DNA of 64,000 nucleotides from UBA935 sp031556725 (GTDB taxonomy: Bacteria > Bacillota > Clostridia > Lachnospirales > Lachnospiraceae): the NCBI GenBank assembly GCA_031556725.1, contig JAVBSL010000010.1, positions 1-64,000 on the forward strand, in the 5' to 3' direction. Below are positions 7,548 to 15,309 of the stretch, one piece after another. The notes under the pieces were generated by a model. It was not told the DNA's origin, searched no databases, and saw only the letters and a list, made by a program, of their open reading frames with translations. A program made the translations under genes and the position numbers. Numbering within the stretch: position 1 is the first letter of the stretch; each line of letters starts with the position of its first letter.

Positions 7548-9099
7548 AACCAATCGCCCCCAGTCTTTTGCGAATTTCATCCTCGAGTTCGTGGGAACGC
7601 TTGAACATCACAGAAAGTTCACTCGTTAGACGTGTCATTTTATCATCAAAAGGCTCGCCATCGTCTTCTTGTTCTTCGATGCCAACGTAGCGTCCTGGCG
7701 TTAGTATGTAATCCTGCTTGGCGATTTCCTCGGTGGCAACAATGGCACAAAAGCCTTTCACGTCCTCAAGCGTCCCGTCGTTAAATGCCTGAAATGTAGC
7801 AGCAATTTTCAGTATATCTCCATCGCTTCCATCTTCGTTTTTATAGAACAGCTCCCTCAATCGACGATTGCGCATAGTACCCATTTTGCGAGCGTCTATA
7901 AACAGTGTTTTGCCTTTTTGCTTCTTGTTGCGATTGATAAACCAAAGCGAAACAGGAATTTGTGTAGTATAGAATAATTGCGTAGGCATTGCTATGATGC
8001 CTTCTACAAGGTCATCCTCTACAATTTTGCGACGAATGTCACCTTCACCGCCACTTTGAGAGGACAAAGAGCCATTGGCGAGCACCATGCCAATCTTGCC
8101 ATTTGGGGCAAGGTGGAAGATCATGTGTTGAAGCCATGCAAAGTTGGCATTGCCAGATGGAGGTAAGCCGTAACGCCACCGCTGATCATCATTCAGGCTA
8201 CCATCGTTCCAATCTGAGAGGTTGAATGGCGGATTAGCAAGTATGAAGTCAGCTTTCAGCGTTGGATGCAAGTCATTGTGGAACGTATCAGCATTGTATC
8301 CGCCCAAATCTGCCTCAATACCACGAATAGCAAGATTCATCAATGCCATCTTGCGCGTGGTCGGGTTAGAATCTTGACCATAGACAGAGAGGTCTCCTAT
8401 GTTACCTGAATGATTATTTACAAAATCAGTGGACTGCACAAACATACCGCCCGATCCACAGCAAGGGTCGTATACCCTCCCCGTGAATGGCTGCAAAACT
8501 TCAACGAGTGTCCGCACCACACATGATGGTGTAAAAAACTCGCCAGCTCGCTTGCCTTCTTGTTCGGCAAACTTGGAAAGACAATATTCATAAGTGCGCC
8601 CTAAGATGTCTTTATCTGATCCGTGTTCAATCATCTGAATATTTGTAAACAGGTCAACCACATCACCGAGACGACGTTTGTCAAGCTCATTGCGAGCGTA
8701 GTTTTTCGGTAGAATATCTTTCAACCGCTTATTCTCTTTTTCAATGGCGCGCATAGCACGGTCAATAATACCACCGATGTCGAAATATTCTTCTTTTCCG
8801 TTATCATCTGCTATTTTTCCAGTTTTGTGTGCCCACTCTGAAATCACATTCCAACGGGCAACTGGCGGGACATAAAATATATTTTTTTCAGCATAAGCAT
8901 CCTTGTCCTCGACATCGTCGTCATCCTCAAGTAATTCCTTATACCGTTCATCAAACTTATCCGAAATATATTTTAGAAAAATTAGGCCAAGGACGACATG
9001 CTTGTACTCCCCCGCGTCCATGTTACCACGCAGAATATCTGCCGCTGCCCATATTTGTTGTTCAAATCCTATTGATGCTGTATTATTAACTGCTGCCAT
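7537..9099 (-). CDS. hsdM: Type I DNA methyltransferase subunit HsdM
   Basis: This is the adenine-N6 methylase subunit that, with HsdS, marks the host's own sites. The 520 residues contain the N-terminal helical HsdM domain (about 10-150), the SAM-binding motif I DPCCGSGGM at 211-219 and the catalytic NPPF at 289-292. It is the first gene of the operon, with AGGAGG before its ATG and a clear promoter upstream. Length and motifs indicate an intact enzyme. Confidence 0.96.
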   Translation of the reverse strand: MAAVNNTASIGFEQQIWAAADILRGNMDAGEYKHVVLGLIFLKYISDKFDERYKELLEDDDDVEDKDAYAEKNIFYVPPVARWNVISEWAHKTGKIADDNGKEEYFDIGGIIDRAMRAIEKENKRLKDILPKNYARNELDKRRLGDVVDLFTNIQMIEHGSDKDILGRTYEYCLSKFAEQEGKRAGEFFTPSCVVRTLVEVLQPFTGRVYDPCCGSGGMFVQSTDFVNNHSGNIGDLSVYGQDSNPTTRKMALMNLAIRGIEADLGGYNADTFHNDLHPTLKADFILANPPFNLSDWNDGSLNDDQRWRYGLPPSGNANFAWLQHMIFHLAPNGKIGMVLANGSLSSQSGGEGDIRRKIVEDDLVEGIIAMPTQLFYTTQIPVSLWFINRNKKQKGKTLFIDARKMGTMRNRRLRELFYKNEDGSDGDILKIAATFQAFNDGTLEDVKGFCAIVATEEIAKQDYILTPGRYVGIEEQEDDGEPFDDKMTRLTSELSVMFKRSHELEDEIRKRLGAIGFDI

Positions 9100-9134
9100 T
9101 TAATTGCCTCCTGCTTTGTTTACTTATTGTTTAT

Positions 9135-9163
9135 ATTCTAACATTAAGCGCCATATTTTTCAA
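9135..9163 (-). promoter_or_regulatory. Promoter of the hsd operon
   Basis: On the minus strand TTGAAA (9158-9163) and TAGAAT (9135-9140) are separated by exactly 17 bases, about 36 bases upstream of the hsdM ATG. A short direct repeat, CGATATTGACGATAT, abuts the -35 box and could be an operator. Confidence 0.75.
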
Positions 9164-9231
9164 CGATATTGACGATATATTTGAAATCGCTTTGCCTTTG
9201 CAATTCTGTGAAAACACTATTGGCAAGCTGT

Positions 9232-9345
9232 GGTTTTGCATATGCAAAACCGATTTTTCACAAACTCCCTTACGGTCGTTTTGTGAAAATGCTTGCAGGG
9301 ATGCGTCCCTGACCCTCTAGGACTGTGCCCACTTGGCACCGTCCT
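9232..9345 (-). other. Candidate origin of transfer (oriT) of the mobile island
   Basis: This non-coding stretch lies just downstream of the relaxase gene and is packed with dyads. There is a perfect 20-base palindrome at 9232-9251 (GGTTTTGCATATGCAAAACC), an imperfect repeat around TTTTCACAAA/TTTTGTGAAA, a hairpin CAGGGATGCGTCCCTG near 9296-9312, and a GC-rich hairpin with arms AGGAC-GTGCC/GGCAC-GTCCT near 9320-9346. The minus-strand motif GCATCCCTGC resembles the nic region of MOBP-type origins. Relaxase proximity and this architecture support oriT; the nick site itself is an inference. Confidence 0.55.
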
Positions 9346-9377
9346 TTAAGCGCCTACGGCACTGCTTTTTGAAATAG

Positions 9378-10763
9378 CTACCGCTCAATTTTCTTTGAGA
9401 CCTTTGACGTGTCAACACTCAAAATAAGATCGGCATTCGCCTTGACAGTTGCAAGAGATTTCATTTTTTCTCTGGCAACATTATACTCCGAATACAATTT
9501 TTTTTGCTCAGCCGACAGTGTTGCATATTCTGTCTGTAATTTCTTGATTGTTGGTAATTTTTCTAGCCCTGCTACATCAAAAAATTTCTTTGCAGCTTGA
9601 TGAATTAGTATATCACCTTCATGTTGACTATAAAATTTCTCACTATAACCAGACTCCCTGTATTTAGCGTAGACATCTTTTGTTCGGCTGTAATTTGATA
9701 TGTGTTTTTGAAGCTCGTTTATTTCTTTCATGCGACTGTCATAAACCTTTATAGAGTTTGATCTATCCATAAAATCTTTCGAGGTCTGTACAGTTTTCTC
9801 TACTAAATCATCGTAGTCACTAATGCCGCTTTCTTGTAAAAATATGAGCGTCTGAGCAGCTTGTTTCAAATTGAAAACTTTTGCCCATCGCTCATATCCA
9901 ACACTATTTTTCGCCTTGATACTGTTCTCAATATCCACTAGCAGATTAACTTTGGCTTCATTTGCTTTTGATATTGAAATCGACCGTTTCTTGCCCTGTA
10001 TACACGCTAAAATTGCATCTTCCGAGTAATCTTCTCCTAACGATTTAAGTCTTGTAAATCGTTTTTGCTCTTTGGCACAGAATGACAAGTACTTGCTCCG
10101 TTTAACCTCGTATCCCGATTCTAGCATGATATTGAGAAACTCTGAAAAATCTTTTGGTTTTGATTCCAGAGCCTCGTCTATTGAAAGTTTTAATTTTTCT
10201 TGCCATGAAAGCAGTTTTTTGTCTCCCAGCCATTTGCCATAATGACCTTTGCTTTGTTTTGGATTTTCTATTATTGAAAGCCCATGTTCTAAACAGATTC
10301 TGTCACTCAGACATCTGAGGGCATAACCTGAAAATGAAAAATTATTGAATTTACGGGTGCCGTCTATTGTTGTTGAGTTGAAAATTATGTGGCTATGAAT
10401 ATGGGCTTTGTCAACGTGAGTTGCTACTATAAATTGATGCTTGCCTTTTGTAAATGCTAATGCTAGTTCATAACCGATTTTATTTGCTTGTTCGGGTGTA
10501 ACCTCGCCTGGCCTGAAGCTCTGGCGTATCTGATATGCAAGTACATCCCGTTTGTTCTGATTTCTACCACTGATGTGACTGTATTGTCGTTTTGCCAAAA
10601 GAAATTCGGCATCAACGGTTCTTGGATTGCACTCATATGAAGATATGAACTCTCCATCGTTAGTCTTGTTTGGATTTATAGCATAATCGGTGCGGTCACT
10701 GATTGACGCAGAAATTGTCTTTCCTTTTCCAATATGCATTGGAATAAGTCTTGTTGTTGCCAT
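9378..10763 (-). CDS. Relaxase/mobilisation nuclease (MobA/VirD2-like, MOBP)
   Basis: This enzyme nicks one strand at oriT and pilots it into a recipient cell. The 461 residues show the N-terminal relaxase domain with a candidate catalytic tyrosine (Y27 in SDRTDYAINPNKT) and the metal-binding histidine cluster H116-x-D118-xx-H121-x-H123-x-H125 (THVDKAHIHSHIIFNS), followed by a long helical, lysine-rich C-terminal region. The MobC gene lies 21 bases upstream. No type IV secretion gene is in the window, so the element is either mobilisable in trans or extends beyond the left edge. Confidence 0.9.
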   Translation of the reverse strand: MATTRLIPMHIGKGKTISASISDRTDYAINPNKTNDGEFISSYECNPRTVDAEFLLAKRQYSHISGRNQNKRDVLAYQIRQSFRPGEVTPEQANKIGYELALAFTKGKHQFIVATHVDKAHIHSHIIFNSTTIDGTRKFNNFSFSGYALRCLSDRICLEHGLSIIENPKQSKGHYGKWLGDKKLLSWQEKLKLSIDEALESKPKDFSEFLNIMLESGYEVKRSKYLSFCAKEQKRFTRLKSLGEDYSEDAILACIQGKKRSISISKANEAKVNLLVDIENSIKAKNSVGYERWAKVFNLKQAAQTLIFLQESGISDYDDLVEKTVQTSKDFMDRSNSIKVYDSRMKEINELQKHISNYSRTKDVYAKYRESGYSEKFYSQHEGDILIHQAAKKFFDVAGLEKLPTIKKLQTEYATLSAEQKKLYSEYNVAREKMKSLATVKANADLILSVDTSKVSKKIER

Positions 10764-10784
10764 ACGAGAGCCCCTTTCAAAAAA

Positions 10785-11120
10785 CTAAAACTTTGCTAGT
10801 GATTTCAAAATACCATTTGTCTTGTCCCAAACATCGTTAATCTGTGTCTGCATTTCAGCAATATCATCTTCGTATATATTGCCATTTTCGTTTGCTCTTT
10901 TGGCAATCTGATTCAGATTATTTGTTGCATTTCCAAGCAGGGGTACTAACTTACTGACATCGGAAAGATCAAGCTGAACTATATATCCATCTATGGCCAT
11001 TTTCAGTAGATATGCCCTTAAATTGTTTATCTCTGCTTTCGACATTCTCTCTTGGATTTGTGCATATTCTTCATCTGACACCATGAAGTAGATGCCTTTG
11101 TTTCTATTACGTGTTGTCAT
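10785..11120 (-). CDS. mobC: MobC-like mobilisation accessory protein
   Basis: A 111-residue protein with an N-terminal ribbon-helix-helix-like segment (IYFMVSDEEYAQIQERM) and a C-terminal MobC signature (LVPLLGNATNNLNQIAKRANENGNIY, from about residue 60). Such proteins bind oriT and help the relaxase melt and nick it. The ATG at 11120 is chosen because AAAAGGAGAAAAG precedes it; an upstream in-frame ATG lacks such a site. It forms an operon with the relaxase gene. Confidence 0.88.
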   Translation of the reverse strand: MTTRNRNKGIYFMVSDEEYAQIQERMSKAEINNLRAYLLKMAIDGYIVQLDLSDVSKLVPLLGNATNNLNQIAKRANENGNIYEDDIAEMQTQINDVWDKTNGILKSLAKF

Positions 11121-11141
11121 AACTTTTCTCCTTTTTTGCAA

Positions 11142-11168
11142 CAAAAAGACGCTCATTTCTGAACGTCT
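11142..11168 (-). terminator. Rho-independent terminator upstream of mobC
   Basis: On the minus strand the arms AGACGTTCA and TGAGCGTCT (one G-U pair) close over a GAAA loop and run into TTTTT. It lies between the truncated yyaL fragment and mobC, so it would stop read-through from the host gene into the element. Confidence 0.65.
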
Positions 11169-11188
11169 CTAACGTGTAAGTATTGAAT

Positions 11189-11398
11189 TTATGCTGTTTT
11201 CATTTGTCTACTATGGCGAACATGGCAACAGTGGCATGTAGAATAGCCAATGGAAAGAAACACCGGTTTATCTTCCGCTCTGGCTTTTGCAAAGGCTTCC
11301 TCTCCCCAGGGATACCAATCCACAGGGTTATAAGCATGCTGCAGCAGATAAGGTGATTTTTCATTAATCAGCTTATTAGATGTGTTTTTGTTGTCCAC
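11189..11398 (-). pseudogene. Truncated 5' end of a yyaL-like (DUF255, thioredoxin-fold) gene
   Basis: The first ~60 codons encode the strongly conserved opening of YyaL/SPATA20-type proteins (NEKSPYLLQHAYNPVDWYPW...DKPVFLSIGYSTCH...CHV). Homology stops at 11219; the remaining residues RHSRQMKTA are foreign and end in a stop. Intact members are roughly 600-700 residues. The family's TCHWCHV reads TCHCCHV here, consistent with decay. Translation would start at GTG behind GGAGGAG, and a promoter-like TTGATA/TTAAGA pair lies upstream, so the fragment may still be expressed. The break marks the right border of the mobile island. Confidence 0.85.
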
Positions 11399-11525
11399 AG
11401 GACTCCTCCTTCAAAAAGAAAAAGAGGATATATCTACAAGTGTAAATACTTCCTCTTAATTAATCTTAAATATGATGCCCACTTTTTATCAAATTATGTG
11501 TTCTTAAGTTCCTGAGCCAAATCAT

Positions 11526-13937
11526 TCAAAATATTCTCTCACACTCTTCAATAAAATAAAGTTTCGATGTAAAATCCCTTTCAATCCGAGTCTGCTCATT
11601 AAATCCGGTGCCCCCATATGCCTGATTCAGCTTCAAACCGCAATGATTTAAGTTTCTGCCGCAGGTGATATAACTCTCCCCAGCCTCCGTCATCTTCACA
11701 TAACGTGCCACCAGATTGTGCACCAGGGAATCCTTTTTGATATGAATGGGCGCTATCATATTAACCAAACCTCCAAAGATCTTAATATCAATGGGTTTGG
11801 AAAGCGAGGAAACCTGATACCTTGTATCCTCTGCCAGTCCCCGGAATCTTAACTTACGATAAATCCGCCCAGCTTCCGGGTTTACTCCTGTAATTACCCC
11901 ATAGATAGCCCTTTTCTTTGCTTTATCGGTTATCATCCAGCAATATTCCACTTTGCCATCGCCATCCTCTGACAGACGATAAAAATCTCCTGTGCCGACT
12001 ACTTCCCGCCATTGCTTATATAATAAAACCTGTCCTTTGATTTCTTCTATTTCCTTGTCCGGCAGTTCGCAAAGATTCAGCTCATACCCCAACAGCCCAA
12101 AGGCTGCCACATTGAAACGAGTTGCCAATGGGGTATTTCGCAAGGTCTGATGATTGGGACAGCCGGAAACGTGAGCTCCTACCACACTGGGCGGATAACC
12201 GAAGCTATATCCCTGCTGAATCTTCGCCCGGCAATAAGCATCCGTATTATCACTTGCCCAGATCTGCGGCATATAGCAAAGAATCCCCGGATCAAACCGG
12301 TTGCCGCCGGAGGCACAGCCCTCAAAAAGAATCTTCGGAAAACGCTCTACCAAAGCACCCATAATCTCATAAAGCCCGCAAACATACCGATGGTAAAATT
12401 CGCCCTGTCTTTCAGGTGGTAATGCTACGGAATATGCATCAGAAAAAATCCGATTCATATCCCATTTCACATAAGCAACATTACCTGCCGAAAACACCTT
12501 CGTCATAGCCTCAATAATATATTCCCTAACCTCCGCCCGGGTCAGATCCAAAATCCGCTGATTACGACCCTCACTGTGCTCCTGACCCGGAATCTGCACT
12601 GCCCAGTCAGGATGCTTCCGGTAACAGTCACTGTCTACATTTACCATCTCCGGCTCTACCCAGATACCGAATTCCATTCCCAACGCATTGATTTTACCGG
12701 CCAACCGCCCAATTCCGCCGGGAAGCTTCTTCGTGTCAGGTTCCCAATCTCCCAGGGAAGACGTGTCATCTGTCCGTTTTCCGAACCATCCATCGTCCAT
12801 GACAAATAACTCTATTCCCACTTCTTTGGCACGTTTTGCCAGCTTTAAAAGCTTGCCTTCATCAAATTTAAAGTAATTGGCTTCCCAACTGTTAATCAAA
12901 ACCGGCCGTTCCTTCTCCTGCCAATAGCCCCGGACAATATGCTTTCTGATAAAATCATGAATGTGATGACTTAATCCGCCAAAGCCCTCTGCGCAGAAGG
13001 TCATCGTCCCTTCCGGACTTTCAAAACGCTCACCCGGCTTCAGTTCCCAGGAAAAACCGTGGGGATTAATACCGCTCACCAGCCGGCTTTTTTCATAAGG
13101 ACCGGTTTCCAATGCCTCATAATGATTGCCGCTGTACAGCAGATGAAAACCATAACATTCGCCACTGCTTTCGGTGGTATCCGGATCACTGATCATGACA
13201 AAAGGATTGGCCCGGTTACTGCTGACTCCAGCCATGGTTCGGTTAACAAACAGGCCGCTGTCGCAGATATGGTCATGACGGCTCATTTCTCTCGCCCATG
13301 CTCCGGTAAAATGGCTGAAACGAAGCCCGGTTCGGTCAAAATCCAGCTGTAAGCTCATCAGCCGTTCAATCTGCACCGCTTCCTCCCCCTCATTGATCAG
13401 CACTGCACTTCTGACAATCGTATCACACTCCGCAAACACACTATATAACAAAACCAGTTTCAGGGAATGATACCGCTCCCGCAGCACCACTCTTAACTGC
13501 GTCACGTCATCTTTACTTCCTGCTGCCTGAGGCATTGTCGCCAGTTTTTCCTGCTCCGGCATTACCTCTGCCGATTCAAATAAAAAGTCACTGGTCCTGC
13601 TGCCATTTCCATAGGCAATCTCCGCAAAAGGCTCCCTGATATCACCTTTTCCGTAAAAAGATACTTCCAGGCACTCATCCTCCAGACACAGCTGTGGATA
13701 TTCCCCGGCATAAACCAGACCGTTCCCCGGTGCAAATTCTTTTTTCTCAAACAGCACTGCTGCTTCCCGGCACACTTCATCATCCTGCGTCAAATCCAGT
13801 ATTGCAGCCGGACAATCAGGCAGCACTCCCGGAAAGCTCACCGGCCGCCCATAATGCAGGTGCAAAAGATGCCCGGAGGCGGATGCCGCAAAAATATAGG
13901 AACTGTTTCTGGTATTTAAAACAAAAAGTTTTTTCAT
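11526..13937 (-). CDS. Alpha-galactosidase, GH36 family
   Basis: The enzyme removes terminal alpha-1,6-galactose from raffinose-type oligosaccharides and galactomannan fragments. The 803 residues have an N-terminal beta-sandwich, a catalytic (beta/alpha)8 barrel and a C-terminal beta domain. The nucleophile is D493 in KWDMNR and the acid/base is D563 in SDNTDA; DDGWF and the CASGG loop are present. There is no signal peptide, so it acts in the cytoplasm on imported oligosaccharides. It is the last gene of the TetR-controlled operon, 18 bases after the transporter gene. Confidence 0.95.
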   Translation of the reverse strand: MKKLFVLNTRNSSYIFAASASGHLLHLHYGRPVSFPGVLPDCPAAILDLTQDDEVCREAAVLFEKKEFAPGNGLVYAGEYPQLCLEDECLEVSFYGKGDIREPFAEIAYGNGSRTSDFLFESAEVMPEQEKLATMPQAAGSKDDVTQLRVVLRERYHSLKLVLLYSVFAECDTIVRSAVLINEGEEAVQIERLMSLQLDFDRTGLRFSHFTGAWAREMSRHDHICDSGLFVNRTMAGVSSNRANPFVMISDPDTTESSGECYGFHLLYSGNHYEALETGPYEKSRLVSGINPHGFSWELKPGERFESPEGTMTFCAEGFGGLSHHIHDFIRKHIVRGYWQEKERPVLINSWEANYFKFDEGKLLKLAKRAKEVGIELFVMDDGWFGKRTDDTSSLGDWEPDTKKLPGGIGRLAGKINALGMEFGIWVEPEMVNVDSDCYRKHPDWAVQIPGQEHSEGRNQRILDLTRAEVREYIIEAMTKVFSAGNVAYVKWDMNRIFSDAYSVALPPERQGEFYHRYVCGLYEIMGALVERFPKILFEGCASGGNRFDPGILCYMPQIWASDNTDAYCRAKIQQGYSFGYPPSVVGAHVSGCPNHQTLRNTPLATRFNVAAFGLLGYELNLCELPDKEIEEIKGQVLLYKQWREVVGTGDFYRLSEDGDGKVEYCWMITDKAKKRAIYGVITGVNPEAGRIYRKLRFRGLAEDTRYQVSSLSKPIDIKIFGGLVNMIAPIHIKKDSLVHNLVARYVKMTEAGESYITCGRNLNHCGLKLNQAYGGTGFNEQTRIERDFTSKLYFIEECERIF

Positions 13938-13955
13938 TCTTTTACCCCTTCTTTC

Positions 13956-15290
13956 TCATCTGCTCTGCAGTTTCGCAGAAATCTCTTTCATCTTCGCTTC
14001 ATTAAGTTTATATTTTTTCATAAAAAAGATCACACAGCATATCAAACCGGCCATGGGCACTACCACCATGATTATCCTGAGACCGGTCAGGGTTCCCACA
14101 CTTTGCACTGCCGCTTCCGTATTCAGACCGATCACATCCAGACCAACACCGGCAATCAATACCGAAAATGCACTTGCCAGCTTCACCACGAAGGTTTGCA
14201 GGGAAAAGATAACGCTTTCGTTACGGCTGCCGTTTTTCCATTCACCGTAATCCACACTGTCCGCCAGGAAAATGGTGGTCAGCACCGTAGCTAATCCAAA
14301 GCCGATAAAAATAATAATGGCGGCAAGACACAAAAGTATCAGATTGGTAATTCCCAATGTTCCCAACACAAACAGCATTGCATATCCGCACAAGGTGAAA
14401 CAGATGGCTCCAAACAATATTTTTTTACATTCAAACTTTTTCCGCAAAAGAGGTAAGCACATCATGGATAAAATCTGGGCAGCTCCGCCTACCGTTCCGA
14501 AAACTCCGAACAAGCCGGCATTACCGATATCATACTTAAAGAAATAAAGGGCAAGCTGTTGTGTCAGATACAAGGAAGCATTAAATATAACAATGGCAAT
14601 TACCACGATCAAAGCCTGATCATTATGTATCAGGGACTTAAACATTTCGCTGATCCGCGGGCTCTTCTGATTAACCGCTACGGTCTCCTTAACATTCATA
14701 ACCGTAATGCTGATGGCAGCTATGAAAAAGACTGCAATTCCAATCGACAAATAGGCAAAGCCTTTTCGCTCTTCTCCATTGCCCAATAGCGGTACCAGTA
14801 CCATAGTCAAAGCCGTAGGAATGGCAAAACCAACTCCGGCACAGCTTCTGGCGATTACCGATATCCCTTCCCGATCTTTACCTGCTTCGGTAATGGCCGG
14901 AATCATGGACCAGTAAGGAATATCCATGATAGTGTAGGTAACTCCCCATAAAATATACGCTATAGAAACATATACCAGCAAACTGTTTCCGGTAAACCTT
15001 CCGGGAACCGAGAACATTAAAATCAGCACCACCGCATTGGTTATCGTACCGATTAACAGCCATGGACGGAATTTTCCCATAGGCGTTCTGGTCTTCTCCA
15101 CCACAACTCCCATCAGCGGATCATTCAAAGCATCAAAAACTCTGGCGGCCATAAATAAAATCCCAATAAAAGTTGCGCTGATCCCCAATACCGTATTGAA
15201 ATAATACATTAAAAACCCGGATACAAAGGCATATACCATATCTTTCCCAACTGCACCGATTCCGTAAGAAACTTTTGTTTTTGCATTCAC
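13956..15290 (-). CDS. GPH-family sugar:cation symporter
   Basis: A 444-residue, 12-helix transporter of the glycoside-pentoside-hexuronide family (MelB/LacS-like). It carries the family hallmarks near the N-terminus (YGIGAVGKDMVYAFVSGFLMYYF, then FDALNDPLMGVVVEKTRTPMGKFRPW). Sitting between an alpha- and a beta-galactosidase gene, it most likely imports galactosides with Na+ or H+. The start is GTG with an AGGAGAG site seven bases upstream. There is no PTS-type IIA extension. Confidence 0.92.
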   Translation of the reverse strand: MNAKTKVSYGIGAVGKDMVYAFVSGFLMYYFNTVLGISATFIGILFMAARVFDALNDPLMGVVVEKTRTPMGKFRPWLLIGTITNAVVLILMFSVPGRFTGNSLLVYVSIAYILWGVTYTIMDIPYWSMIPAITEAGKDREGISVIARSCAGVGFAIPTALTMVLVPLLGNGEERKGFAYLSIGIAVFFIAAISITVMNVKETVAVNQKSPRISEMFKSLIHNDQALIVVIAIVIFNASLYLTQQLALYFFKYDIGNAGLFGVFGTVGGAAQILSMMCLPLLRKKFECKKILFGAICFTLCGYAMLFVLGTLGITNLILLCLAAIIIFIGFGLATVLTTIFLADSVDYGEWKNGSRNESVIFSLQTFVVKLASAFSVLIAGVGLDVIGLNTEAAVQSVGTLTGLRIIMVVVPMAGLICCVIFFMKKYKLNEAKMKEISAKLQSR

Positions 15291-15309
15291 TCGCTTTCTC
15301 TCCTTTTCT

